Positions 46,379-54,469 of a stretch of DNA of 54,514 nucleotides are shown piece after piece; positions within the stretch are counted from its first letter, which is position 1; the number at the start of each line of letters is the position of its first letter. The notes under the pieces were generated by a model. That model was not told where the DNA came from. It made no database searches and worked only from the letters and a program-made list of their open reading frames with translations. The stretch covers positions 1 through 54,514 of the forward strand of contig NZ_BNAR01000032.1 of assembly GCF_014653695.1 (NCBI RefSeq), given 5' to 3'. This DNA is from Lentzea cavernae. GTDB lineage: Bacteria; Actinomycetota; Actinomycetes; Mycobacteriales; Pseudonocardiaceae. A program made the position numbers and the translations under genes.

Positions 46379-49005
46379 AGATCGAGTCCGTGACCGCGCA
46401 CGCGTTCGGGCCCTTGCACGACCGCACGTTGCCGTTGGCGCCCGGCCTGACCGTCGTGTCCGGTGTGAACGAGTCGGCGAAGTCGTCGTGGCACGCCGCC
46501 ATCCGCGCGGCCCTGTGCGGTGATCCGTCGGCCCGGCACCGCCCGTGGCGGGGCGAGTCGTGGCGGGTGGCGGCGATGGTGTCGCTGGAGTCCGGCGAAG
46601 TCGTCGCGGTGGACCGCGACCTGAACGACGACTCCGTGCCCGACGTGTCGCGGCGGCTGGGTCTCGACCGCTCGTCGTTCACCGCCACGGCGTGCGTCGA
46701 CCAGGCGCAGCTGCTGACCGTGCTGGACGCGGCGGACGGCCTGCAGGACCACCTGCGGCGCGCGGCCGCCACCGCGGGCACCGACGGCACGGTGGAGCAG
46801 GCGCTGCAACGGCTGACCGCGCCGGTGGAGGCGTTGAAGGAGGCGCGGAACCGCGTGCGCGAGGCCGAGACGGACCTCGCCGTGGCCCGCCGCGAACACA
46901 CCCGCTACCTGGAACTGAGCGCCCAGGCCCGTTCCGCGGCGGCCGCCCGTGCGCGCCTGGAGGTGCACGAGCACGCCGCCTCGGTCGAGGCGCTCGCGTC
47001 CCGCATGGCGCGGATCACCGCCCTGCAGGAGCGCTTCGGCGACTCACCGCCGTCGGGCATTGCCGCACAAGAGGAACTGGCCCGTCTGGTGAACCGCGCG
47101 ACGGCCGCGTGGCGTGCCGCACCGAACCCGCGCGTGCTGACGGGCCCGTCGGCGGAGACGCTGCGGCACGAACTCGACGCCCTGCCCGAAGCCCCGGTCG
47201 GCGAGACCGCGCTGGACGACGAACTCCGCGTCGTGGCCTCGGCCTACGCCACCGCGTCCGCCGTCGCCGCCGCGCACGGCGAACGCAGGCCCTCACCGCC
47301 GACCACCGCGGAACCGTCGGTGCTGCGCGGCCTGGCCACGCGGCTCGACCCCGCCGCCGGCGCCCGCCTGACCACCGCGTCGATCGAGGTGGACGCCGCC
47401 CGCGTGCACCAGGACGAGGCAGCGGCCGACGCGGCCCGCACGCAGGTCGAGGCCGACGTGGCCGCGGCGCGCGTGCAGGAGATCGCGATGCCGAACCCGT
47501 TCCTGCGCAACGCCTTGCTGGCACTGAGCTGCCTGACCACCCTCGTGGGCGGCCTGCTCATCCTGACCGACCAGCACTTCGCGGCCGCCGGCGTCCTCGT
47601 CGCCGCACTGGTGGCGGGCGTCGCCGGCGCGATGTCCCGCGGCAACGCCCCCGAACGCGAGGCCGCCGTGGTCTTCGCAGCCGACCAGGCCGCCACCGCC
47701 ACCGAGGCGCGCGGCCGGCTCTTCAGCGCGGACCGCACCCTCGCCGAGGCCGAGGGCCAGCGCGCGGTCGCGGCGGAAGCCGCCCGAGTGCACGACGAGG
47801 CCGTCTCCGGCTGCGCGGCCCTCGGCATCCCCGCGGACCGAGAAACGTTGTGGCGCCTGGCGAACCGCGCCGCCTGGGAGGCCGAGCACGCCGACCTCGT
47901 CTCCGAGGTGGCCCGCACCGAGAAGGCCATCCGCGTGGAACTGGCCGCCCGAGGCAAGGCCGACGCCGCCATGTCCGTGCCGGACCTGCTGGTGGACTAC
48001 GAGACGGACTGCAAGGTGCGCGGCCGCCAGGCGTTGATGGCCGCCCAACGCCCACTCCTCGCCCAGGCCCTCGCCGACCGCCGCCTGGCGGAGGCCACCG
48101 TCGCCGAGGCCGCCGCCGCCCACACGCGAGCGCTGAACCTGTTGCGCGAGGCCGTGAAGGCGATCGGCCGCACCGGCGACCGCCCGGAGGACCTGCTGCG
48201 CGCGATCGCCGAATGGCAACGCGACTGGGACCGGCTGCTCCGCGAGGCGGAGGACGAGCGCAACGCGTGGGCGGAACTCCAGTCCCTGGTGGCCTCCGGA
48301 ACCGTGGACGACCTCGAAGCCACCCTCTCCGCGGCCCAGACCCACCACACCACGCTCGTCGAAGCCGCCCTCCGCTACGCGGCCTGCGACCCGGTGGACC
48401 CCTCACTGGCCACCTCGGCGGACTCCCTGGCGGCAACCGTGGCGGAGACGGCCCGTTCCTTGCCGAGCGTCCCGGACGCCGAGGAGACCCTCCAGACCGC
48501 CACCGCAGCCCTGGCCGAGGTCACCGCCGAGGTCGAAGCCATCGACCTGGCCTCCCGCTACCTGACCGCGGCCCGCGACAAGGTGCACAGCACCATCGCC
48601 CCCGCTCTCGAGGAAACCCTCCGCACGTGGCTGCCCTCGGTGACCGACGGCCGTTACGTGGACGCCGCCGTCGACGCGGCCACCCTGGGCGTGCGCGTGT
48701 GCACGGCCTCCGACTCGTGGCACCAGGCCTCACACCTGTCCCTCGGCACCGCGGAGCAGATCTACCTGCTGCTGCGCGTCGCCCTCGCCCAGCACCTGGC
48801 TGCGGAACCGTGCCCGTTGCTGCTGGACGACGTCACCGTGCAGGCCGACGACACCCGCACGCGTGCCTTGCTGGACCTGTTGCTGCAGCTCTCCGCCGAC
48901 CGGCAGATCGTGCTGTTCGCGCAGGACACCGCGGTGGCCGAGTGGGCGCGGGAACGGCTGGGTGAGCGGGACGTGCTGCACGAGCTCACGCCGGTGGCGG
49001 CCTGA
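46375..49005 (+). CDS. YhaN-like membrane-anchored SMC-type ATPase
   Basis: Protein of 876 aa from GTG 46375. The ATPase head is split: an N-terminal phosphate loop GVNESAKS (residues 30-37) and a C-terminal signature LSLGTAEQIYLLL (788-800) with Walker B LLLDDVTVQADD (D818-D819). Long coiled coils surround two adjacent transmembrane helices in the middle (about residues 379-421, LLALSCLTTLVGGLLIL and AAGVLVAALVAGVAGAM), as in Bacillus YhaN. The Gly before the P-loop Lys is Ala here. No zinc hook. It probably works with the upstream phosphoesterase at the membrane. Confidence 0.85.
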   Translation: MKIESVTAHAFGPLHDRTLPLAPGLTVVSGVNESAKSSWHAAIRAALCGDPSARHRPWRGESWRVAAMVSLESGEVVAVDRDLNDDSVPDVSRRLGLDRSSFTATACVDQAQLLTVLDAADGLQDHLRRAAATAGTDGTVEQALQRLTAPVEALKEARNRVREAETDLAVARREHTRYLELSAQARSAAAARARLEVHEHAASVEALASRMARITALQERFGDSPPSGIAAQEELARLVNRATAAWRAAPNPRVLTGPSAETLRHELDALPEAPVGETALDDELRVVASAYATASAVAAAHGERRPSPPTTAEPSVLRGLATRLDPAAGARLTTASIEVDAARVHQDEAAADAARTQVEADVAAARVQEIAMPNPFLRNALLALSCLTTLVGGLLILTDQHFAAAGVLVAALVAGVAGAMSRGNAPEREAAVVFAADQAATATEARGRLFSADRTLAEAEGQRAVAAEAARVHDEAVSGCAALGIPADRETLWRLANRAAWEAEHADLVSEVARTEKAIRVELAARGKADAAMSVPDLLVDYETDCKVRGRQALMAAQRPLLAQALADRRLAEATVAEAAAAHTRALNLLREAVKAIGRTGDRPEDLLRAIAEWQRDWDRLLREAEDERNAWAELQSLVASGTVDDLEATLSAAQTHHTTLVEAALRYAACDPVDPSLATSADSLAATVAETARSLPSVPDAEETLQTATAALAEVTAEVEAIDLASRYLTAARDKVHSTIAPALEETLRTWLPSVTDGRYVDAAVDAATLGVRVCTASDSWHQASHLSLGTAEQIYLLLRVALAQHLAAEPCPLLLDDVTVQADDTRTRALLDLLLQLSADRQIVLFAQDTAVAEWARERLGERDVLHELTPVAA

Positions 49006-49099
49006 CCGGGAGCCGGGCCGCGGAGCGCGGTGCCTCGGGCCTCTCCCCCGGGGCACCGCGCTCGCACGTCAGCCGACCTCTTCTCGCCTCGTGCCGCAC

Positions 49100-49549
49100 T
49101 CACGCGTCATCCGGCCTCCTCGCGACGAGCGCGACGACGCGGTCGGCCACCTCTTCCGGGTCTTCGTGCTCCCACACGCGGACGACGCGCCACCCGGCTG
49201 ACGTGAGCTGCGTGTCGGTGTCCCGGTCGCGGACGACCACGCCGTGCAGCTTCACCCGCCACCACTCGCGGTTCGCCTTCGGCAGCTGGCCGTGCTCCGG
49301 GCACGAGTGCCAGAAGCACCCGTCGACGAACAACGCGATCCGCGCCCCTCGCAGCACGACGTCGACACGTCGGCGCCGATTGGTGCCCGGTGGCGCGACG
49401 TCGACGAGGTAGCGCATCCCCCGGCGGTGCAACGCCCGCCTGACCGCCAGCTCCGGCGCGGTGCCGGTACGGCGGGTGCGGCGCATGACCTTCGACGTCG
49501 CCTCGGACGTGGCTGGCGGGGCGGGGCCCGCGTCGACGTAGCGGTACAC
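49100..49549 (-). CDS. vsr: Very short patch repair endonuclease Vsr
   Basis: Protein of 149 aa from GTG 49549 (an ATG at 49486 would remove part of the conserved N-terminus). The Vsr core is complete: SEATSKVMRRTRRTGTAPEL, ARIALFVDGCFWHSCPEHGQ (with the catalytic Asp and the zinc-binding His/Cys), ANREWWRVKL and WRVVRVWEHED. Vsr nicks next to T:G mismatches made by deamination of 5-methylcytosine. Its usual partner, a C5-cytosine methyltransferase, is not in the window. Divergent from the gene at 49598. Confidence 0.93.
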   Translation of the reverse strand: MYRYVDAGPAPPATSEATSKVMRRTRRTGTAPELAVRRALHRRGMRYLVDVAPPGTNRRRRVDVVLRGARIALFVDGCFWHSCPEHGQLPKANREWWRVKLHGVVVRDRDTDTQLTSAGWRVVRVWEHEDPEEVADRVVALVARRPDDA

Positions 49550-49597
49550 GAGCAGCAGTTTCCCGGAAATGTCAGACCCCGTCGCTACCGTCGGAGC

Positions 49598-50230
49598 ATG
49601 ACCAACGCCGCCTTCCGCAAGCTCACCCCCAGTGCCGACGAGCAGCTCGCCGACCTGGGGCTTCGCCGCGCGGTCCTGGACCGGGCGATCGCCGCGGGCA
49701 TCGACGCCCGCGCCGCCTCGCCGCCGTTCGGTCCCACCAACGCGCCGGGGCTGCTCGACTGGATCCACCGGGTGGGCACGTTGCGGCAGTTGCTGGCGGC
49801 GGAGGGGTGGCAGCGCCTCGACCACTGGAACGCGGGGCTCATCCGGCACCCGTCGCGGCCTGTCCTGCTGGGCACGTTGCAGGGCAACCGGGGCACGGGG
49901 TCGCCGGAGGCGCCGCTGCGCAGCGACTACGCGAAGGGTCCCGCCATCGCGGCGATGATGCGGGACAACGACCACGACCAGTTCGCGCTGTTCGAGAACG
50001 TGCGCACCGAGGGGTTCAAGTTGTGGTTCCTGGTGACGTACCCGTTGCAGCTCGAGGACAGGCTCGTGGTGTTGCGCGAGGTGTCGCAGCCGGAGCCGAC
50101 GCCGCAGAACCAGGTCATCGAGCGGTGGGCGCACCGGATCCCGTTGCCGCCGATGGAGTTCCCACAGCTCAGGACGCCCAATGTGGACGGCCCGGAGGAG
50201 GTGGACTTCCCGATCGCGCTCAGGCGGTGA
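49598..50230 (+). CDS. Unknown protein next to vsr
   Basis: Protein of 210 aa from ATG 49598 (GGAG just upstream). Soluble, alpha/beta-looking, with strings such as PGLLDWIHRVGTLRQLLAAE, GTLQGNRGTG, FALFENVRTEGFKLWFLVTY and PLQLEDRLVVLREV. No known motif seen. The position, divergent from vsr by 48 bp and ahead of an XRE/ImmA-like gene, suggests a restriction or repair-related role, but this is guilt by association. Confidence 0.75.
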   Translation: MTNAAFRKLTPSADEQLADLGLRRAVLDRAIAAGIDARAASPPFGPTNAPGLLDWIHRVGTLRQLLAAEGWQRLDHWNAGLIRHPSRPVLLGTLQGNRGTGSPEAPLRSDYAKGPAIAAMMRDNDHDQFALFENVRTEGFKLWFLVTYPLQLEDRLVVLREVSQPEPTPQNQVIERWAHRIPLPPMEFPQLRTPNVDGPEEVDFPIALRR

Positions 50231-50375
50231 GCACGGCTTCGGCGGGCGGTGCCGAGCACGGCCGTCGCGCTCCGCGAGCCCTCGGTGGCGCCGAAGGGCT
50301 GCGGCGCCGGGGCTTCGTCCGCACAGCGGGACCCGCCTGGCATCGCGTCACGCCACGGGCGACAATGTCCGGATC

Positions 50376-51287
50376 ATGCTCACGCCCACGCGACTCACGC
50401 TCGCCCGCACCCGGCGCGGACTCACCGCGGCCGAGCTGGCGCGGAAGTCGGGTGTGCAGGCGCGGGCCATCGGTGAGTACGAGCGCGGGCTGAGCAGTCC
50501 CAAGCCCGCCACCCTCGAGTCGCTGGCGGGAGCGCTGGGTTTCCCGGCCTCGTTCCTGACGGCCCCGGAGCCTCCCCGGCCCCAGAACCTGCTGCACACC
50601 GTGCCGCTCGGCGAGCAGGTGACGGCGGCGGCGCAGCTCGCGATCGAGTTCAACGGGTGGCTGGAGCGGTTGTTCGTGCTCCCCCAGCCCGATCTGCCGC
50701 CTCCGCGGACGTCGCCGCAGGGCACGCGTGACGCGTGGCGGCTCGCCGGAGGGCCGGCTCCGAACATGGTCCAGCTGGTGGAGTCCCACGGTGTGCGGGT
50801 GTTCTCGCTGCCGGTCGACTGCGGCGCGCGGGAGGCGTTCTCCTGCTGGCACGACGGGACGCCGTTCGTGTTCCTCACGCCGTCGGCGACGCCGGAGCAG
50901 GCGCGGTTCGACACGGCCGTCCAGCTCGCGGTGCTGCTCGGGCACGACGAGCCGCACGAGTTCGCGGCCGAGTTCCTGATGCCGCAACGGCAACTGGCCG
51001 GCACCGACCACCGCCACTGGCACGTGGGCAGGGACCAGTTCACGAAGTGGGCGAACGTCCACAGCCTCGTGCAGGGCGGCATGACACGCCGCGAGAGTTC
51101 GAAGCTGCTCACCAAGGTGTTCAAGGTCCTCCGTGAGAACGGCACGACACCGCTACACGTGGCCAAAGAGCTGCACCTCGGGCTGGAGGAGCTGAACGGC
51201 CTCGTGTTCGGGCTGGTGCTGACCGCCCTGCCGGGTGGAGGAGAACCAGGTCCGAGAGGGCGCGCACGCCTCACGCTGGTCCACTGA
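50376..51287 (+). CDS. XRE regulator with degenerate ImmA/IrrE-like domain
   Basis: Protein of 303 aa from ATG 50376. The N-terminal XRE helix-turn-helix reads LARTRRGLTAAELARKSGVQ then ARAIGEYERGLSSPKPATL. The C-terminal part has the ImmA/IrrE layout (RFDTAVQLAVLLGHDEPH then EFAAEFLMPQRQL), but the zinc motif HExxH that should stand at AVQLA is gone, so it is probably not a protease. Such HTH-ImmA proteins control phage, mobile-element or toxin genes. No strong SD. Confidence 0.82.
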   Translation: MLTPTRLTLARTRRGLTAAELARKSGVQARAIGEYERGLSSPKPATLESLAGALGFPASFLTAPEPPRPQNLLHTVPLGEQVTAAAQLAIEFNGWLERLFVLPQPDLPPPRTSPQGTRDAWRLAGGPAPNMVQLVESHGVRVFSLPVDCGAREAFSCWHDGTPFVFLTPSATPEQARFDTAVQLAVLLGHDEPHEFAAEFLMPQRQLAGTDHRHWHVGRDQFTKWANVHSLVQGGMTRRESSKLLTKVFKVLRENGTTPLHVAKELHLGLEELNGLVFGLVLTALPGGGEPGPRGRARLTLVH

Positions 51288-51412
51288 TCCAGCTCAGTCA
51301 CGGAACGAAGTTTTCACTGTGGCCCACTGGGCCAAACGAGCGATCTTTGAAACGCATCGTCCGGCTTGTCCGACACTGAGAGTGACGTGAAGCCGAGTCG
51401 TGAGGATGCCCC

Positions 51413-52330
51413 ATGACGATGCAGCAACGCACAGAACCCTCGCCTGCCGCCGTCCTGATCGCTGTCGCCGTGCTCGCGCTGGTTCTGACCGTTGCTTTCG
51501 GCCCTCTGGGCTTCGTCATCGGTCTGGCGCTGTTCGCCCTGATGTTCGCCGGCACCAAGAACAGGACGACCGAACAGATCACTCCGCTGCGCACACGTTC
51601 CCGGCTGCGCCGTCTTTCCACGGCGGGGCGGGTCGCGATCGTCGGAGAGCCTCACCACCAGGACGCCATCGCCGAGATCGCCGGGCTCTCCACTCCCGGC
51701 CTCCAGGACAGCACCGACGTCCCGGCCACCGCGGTTCTGGTGCCGGAACCCGCCACCCGGCACGACCACGCTGCGGTGCGGGTCGACCTGCTGCGCGGTG
51801 ACGGCTCCGCGCTCACCGCCGGCTACCTGCGCAGCGAGCAGGCCGTCGACTACCAGGACCTCCTGCTCGAACTGGCCGACCGCGGCGAGGTCGGCTCGTG
51901 CCCTGCCCGCATCGTCAGCACCGGTCAGCGCTACGGCGTGCACCTGCACCTCGGTGCCCCGAGGCTGTTGCTGCTCGACCACGAGGCGCTCGGCACCGCA
52001 CCGACGATGCCGGCCGAGCACCAGGTCGCCGTCGTGGGGGAAGAAGCCCACCAGCACGTGCTGCATCGCGTCGTCAACGGCCGCACGCCCGTCCACGTCA
52101 TCGCCGAACTCCGCGACTGCCGCATAGTTAAGGGGTCTCACGTTGGTGAGCACACCCTTGAGGTGCTCCTCGAAGGCGAGTGCGTCGGCCAACTCACCTA
52201 CGCGATGGGGCTTCGCTACTGCGACATGGCACAGGAGTGGCGCGCCGGCACGGGGCGCGCGCTCTGCGAAGCCGTCATCACCAACGAGGGCACGCGCGGC
52301 CTTCAGGCGAACTTGCTGCTGCCCAAGTAG
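51413..52330 (+). CDS. Membrane protein with two HIRAN-like modules
   Basis: Protein of 305 aa from ATG 51413 (GAGG eight nt upstream). Two adjacent hydrophobic helices lie near residues 12-46 (AAVLIAVAVLALVLTVAF, LGFVIGLALFALMFAG). Two similar modules follow: VAIVGEPHHQDAIAEIAG... LVPEPATRHDHAAVRVDLL then GYLRSEQAVDYQDLLL, and VAVVGEEAHQHVLHRVV... LEVLLEGECVGQLTYAMGLRY. The pattern VPEP-x5-D-x-AV-x-V followed by GYL resembles HIRAN domains, which bind DNA 3' ends in SNF2-type repair enzymes. Assignment by eye only. The 3' end overlaps the next gene antisense by 28 bp. Confidence 0.65.
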   Translation: MTMQQRTEPSPAAVLIAVAVLALVLTVAFGPLGFVIGLALFALMFAGTKNRTTEQITPLRTRSRLRRLSTAGRVAIVGEPHHQDAIAEIAGLSTPGLQDSTDVPATAVLVPEPATRHDHAAVRVDLLRGDGSALTAGYLRSEQAVDYQDLLLELADRGEVGSCPARIVSTGQRYGVHLHLGAPRLLLLDHEALGTAPTMPAEHQVAVVGEEAHQHVLHRVVNGRTPVHVIAELRDCRIVKGSHVGEHTLEVLLEGECVGQLTYAMGLRYCDMAQEWRAGTGRALCEAVITNEGTRGLQANLLLPK

Positions 52331-53103
52331 TCGGCGAACGTCCGCGGCTCACGGCCGAGGACGCGCTTCACACCGTCGGACAGGTGCGCCTCTTCTCCTG
52401 TGCGGATGCGCACGAGCAGCATCGTGACGAGGTCCGCGATCTCGTCCGGGTAGCCGGCCCCGCGCAACGCGGCGGCGAACTCCTCCGGCGCGACGTCCAC
52501 ATACCGCACCGGGCTGCCCGTCACCGCGGAGATCCGCGCCAGCATCTCGGTGAACGACAAGGCCTCGGGCCCGCTCAGGTCGTAGGTCTGCCCGTCGTGA
52601 CCGGGCTGGGTCAGCGCCGTGACGGCGACCTCGGCGATGTCCACCACGTCGATGAACGGGTGGACGCCCTCACCGGCGGGGACGGCAAGCTCACCCTGCT
52701 GCACGGGCGCAGCGAACATGTCCTCGTCGAAGTTCTGCATGAACCAGGTGGGGCGCAGGATCGTCCACTCGGCACCGGAGTTCTTGATCGCCGACTCGAA
52801 CGGGTCGTCGTCGGGAGCGCCGCGCATCGACAACAGCACGAGCCGGGTGACGCCCGCCTTCACCGCGACGTCCACGAAACCGGGCAGCGGCGAGGGGTTC
52901 TCCGGCGGCACGACGTAGACAGCCGTGGTGCCGGCGACAGCGGGCTCCCAGGTGCCTGGGTCGGACCAGTCGAACTTCGTGGCCGCGGACCGCGAAGCCG
53001 GACGCGCGGCCGCGCCCAGGAGGCCGGTGACGCGGCGGCCGGTCTTGCCTGTGGCGCCGAGCACGAGGATGGACGAGGTGGTGATTCCGCTCAATGTGGA
53101 CAT
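52303..53103 (-). CDS. NmrA/NAD(P)-binding atypical SDR
   Basis: Protein of 266 aa from ATG 53103. Rossmann motif ILVLGATGKTGRRVTGLL, followed by FVDVAVKAGVTRLVLLSMRG and EWTILRPTWFMQNFDEDMFA, typical of NmrA-like/atypical SDR proteins such as quinone oxidoreductase-type enzymes or redox sensors. Soluble. Divergent from the MazG-like gene with a TCAACGTTGA palindrome in the gap. Confidence 0.88.
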   Translation of the reverse strand: MSTLSGITTSSILVLGATGKTGRRVTGLLGAAARPASRSAATKFDWSDPGTWEPAVAGTTAVYVVPPENPSPLPGFVDVAVKAGVTRLVLLSMRGAPDDDPFESAIKNSGAEWTILRPTWFMQNFDEDMFAAPVQQGELAVPAGEGVHPFIDVVDIAEVAVTALTQPGHDGQTYDLSGPEALSFTEMLARISAVTGSPVRYVDVAPEEFAAALRGAGYPDEIADLVTMLLVRIRTGEEAHLSDGVKRVLGREPRTFADYLGSSKFA

Positions 53104-53115
53104 GACTAGAGCTAA

Positions 53116-53125
53116 TCAACGTTGA
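53116..53125. promoter_or_regulatory. TCAACGTTGA palindrome in divergent gap
   Basis: Perfect 10-bp palindrome between the SDR and MazG-like genes. With the following CG it gives the 12-mer TCAACGTTGACG, identical to 8205-8216 in the palindrome cluster at 8.1-8.2 kb. It may be a shared operator. Confidence 0.4.
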
Positions 53126-53190
53126 CGCGGACGATCCATGATTGATCGGCCGCCGTCCTTGCTCGTTCGTCCACGTGGTAGTCAGTGGGC

Positions 53191-53550
53191 ATGAGTCAGC
53201 GTGATCTCGTGGACCTGAGGGACGCCCTGCGCGCGTTCGCCGCTGCCCGTGACTGGGACAGCTACCACACTCCCAAGAACCTGGTGATGGCCTTGTCCGC
53301 GGAGGTCGGCGAGCTCACCGACCTGTTCCAGTGGCTGACGCCGGAAGAGGCGAAAGACGCGATGAAGGACCCGGATCTCGCCTGGAACGTACGGGACGAG
53401 CTCGCGGACGTGATGCACTACCTCACCAGGCTGGCGGACAAGCTCGGCGTCGATCTCGTCGAGGCCTCGTTCGCCAAGATCGATCGCAACGAGCGGCGGT
53501 TCCCGACCGGGAGCCTCACTCCCGTCCCCGTCGAGAAGGGTGAGCTGTGA
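53191..53550 (+). CDS. MazG-like nucleotide pyrophosphohydrolase
   Basis: Protein of 119 aa from ATG 53191 (a GTG at 53185 is also open). MazG/dCTPase-type metal site: LSAEVGELTDLFQWL (E-x2-E) with DELADVMHYLTRL (E-x2-D). These enzymes hydrolyse noncanonical or excess (d)NTPs to monophosphates. All-alpha, cytoplasmic. GTGA overlap with the downstream gene suggests they act together or are only co-expressed. Confidence 0.9.
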   Translation: MSQRDLVDLRDALRAFAAARDWDSYHTPKNLVMALSAEVGELTDLFQWLTPEEAKDAMKDPDLAWNVRDELADVMHYLTRLADKLGVDLVEASFAKIDRNERRFPTGSLTPVPVEKGEL

Positions 53551-54137
53551 GCGTCCAGAACGCGCAGGTCCTGCACATGCACCAGAAGGTGACCTTCATG
53601 GTCAACCGCTACGAGGTCTTCCTCGACGACAACGGCCGGCCGGGCCAGCTGGTCGGCTTCGCCGAGCAGAAGAGGCTCAAGATCAAGGAACGGGTCACGA
53701 TCTACACCAACTCGTCGAAGAGCCGGGTGCTGTTCGAGTTCAACGCCCGCAAGGTGCTCGACCTGGGCGGCGGCTACGACGTGACGGACGAGCAGGGCAG
53801 GTCGATCGGCTTGTTCCGCAAGGACTTCGGCAAGTCGCTGCTGCGCTCCACCTGGCACCTGGAGCAGCCGGGCATGGGCACGGCCACCGGCGCCGAGCGC
53901 AACAAGTGGCTCGCGGGCTTCCGCCGGGTGTGGGGGTGGATCCCGTACATCGGAGATGCGCCGTTCCCCATGCGGTATCACTTCGACTTCGCGACGGAGA
54001 ACGGCGCTCCCGTGTTCAGCGTCGACAAGAAGACCTGGATCCGCGACCACTACCTGGTCACGATCCAGGATCCTGGCGTCGACCGCCGGCTCGTGATCGC
54101 TCAGGCCGTGGCGCTCGACGCGCTGCAGTCCCGCTAG
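53547..54137 (+). CDS. LURP-one/phospholipid scramblase-like protein
   Basis: Protein of 196 aa from GTG 53547 (overlaps the MazG stop). It begins with HMHQKVTFMVNRYEVFLDDN, then GQLVGFAEQKRLKIKERVTIYT, GGGYDVTDEQGRSIGLFRKD, and closes RDHYLVTIQDPGVDRRLVIAQAVALDA. This is the twelve-stranded barrel pattern of the scramblase/LURP-one family; the bacterial function is unknown. No transmembrane segment. Confidence 0.85.
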   Translation: MSVQNAQVLHMHQKVTFMVNRYEVFLDDNGRPGQLVGFAEQKRLKIKERVTIYTNSSKSRVLFEFNARKVLDLGGGYDVTDEQGRSIGLFRKDFGKSLLRSTWHLEQPGMGTATGAERNKWLAGFRRVWGWIPYIGDAPFPMRYHFDFATENGAPVFSVDKKTWIRDHYLVTIQDPGVDRRLVIAQAVALDALQSR

Positions 54138-54139
54138 GA

Positions 54140-54304
54140 CTAGAGGTACGTCAGCAGGAGGAGGATCAGGCACACCAGCAGCACGACGCCGAGCACTGCG
54201 GGCAGGATCGACTGCGAGGACGGCGCGGGCTCGCGGGCGTGCCTGCCCCGCCTCCTGCGCGCTCGCCACCGCAAAGGTGCCTCCCCTGCCCACTGCTCGT
54301 TCAT
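54140..54304 (-). CDS. Small membrane protein
   Basis: Protein of 54 aa from ATG 54304. Basic N-terminus (MNEQWAGEAPLRWRARRRRG) and a single C-terminal transmembrane helix (ILPAVLGVVLLVCLILLLLTYL) that runs to the end, so it is tail-anchored. Its stop lies 2 bp from that of the convergent scramblase-like gene. No family recognised. It lies in front of the rRNA operon terminator. Confidence 0.6.
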   Translation of the reverse strand: MNEQWAGEAPLRWRARRRRGRHAREPAPSSQSILPAVLGVVLLVCLILLLLTYL

Positions 54305-54422
54305 GACGATCACGGTAGGGAGGATCGGAGAGCGCCTGAGGCACGTCACCCGCTCGCCGGGGTCTCATCACCCGGTCAGCCGCTCAATGAGCACAGCGCC
54401 ACATGCACGTGGACATGAAAAA

Positions 54423-54461
54423 GCCCTGCGGGGAGCGCTTGTGGCGCTCAACCCGCAGGGC
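54423..54461 (-). terminator. Terminator of the rRNA operon
   Basis: On the minus strand a 10-bp stem (GCCCTGCGGG at 54452-54461 with CCCGCAGGGC at 54423-54432, complement sense) encloses a second stem GAGCGC/GCGCTC around a 5-nt loop. It is followed on the minus strand by CTTTTTC (plus strand gaaaaag at 54417-54423). The location just after the 5S gene makes it the rrn terminator. Confidence 0.8.
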
Positions 54462-54469
54462 AAATTAAG

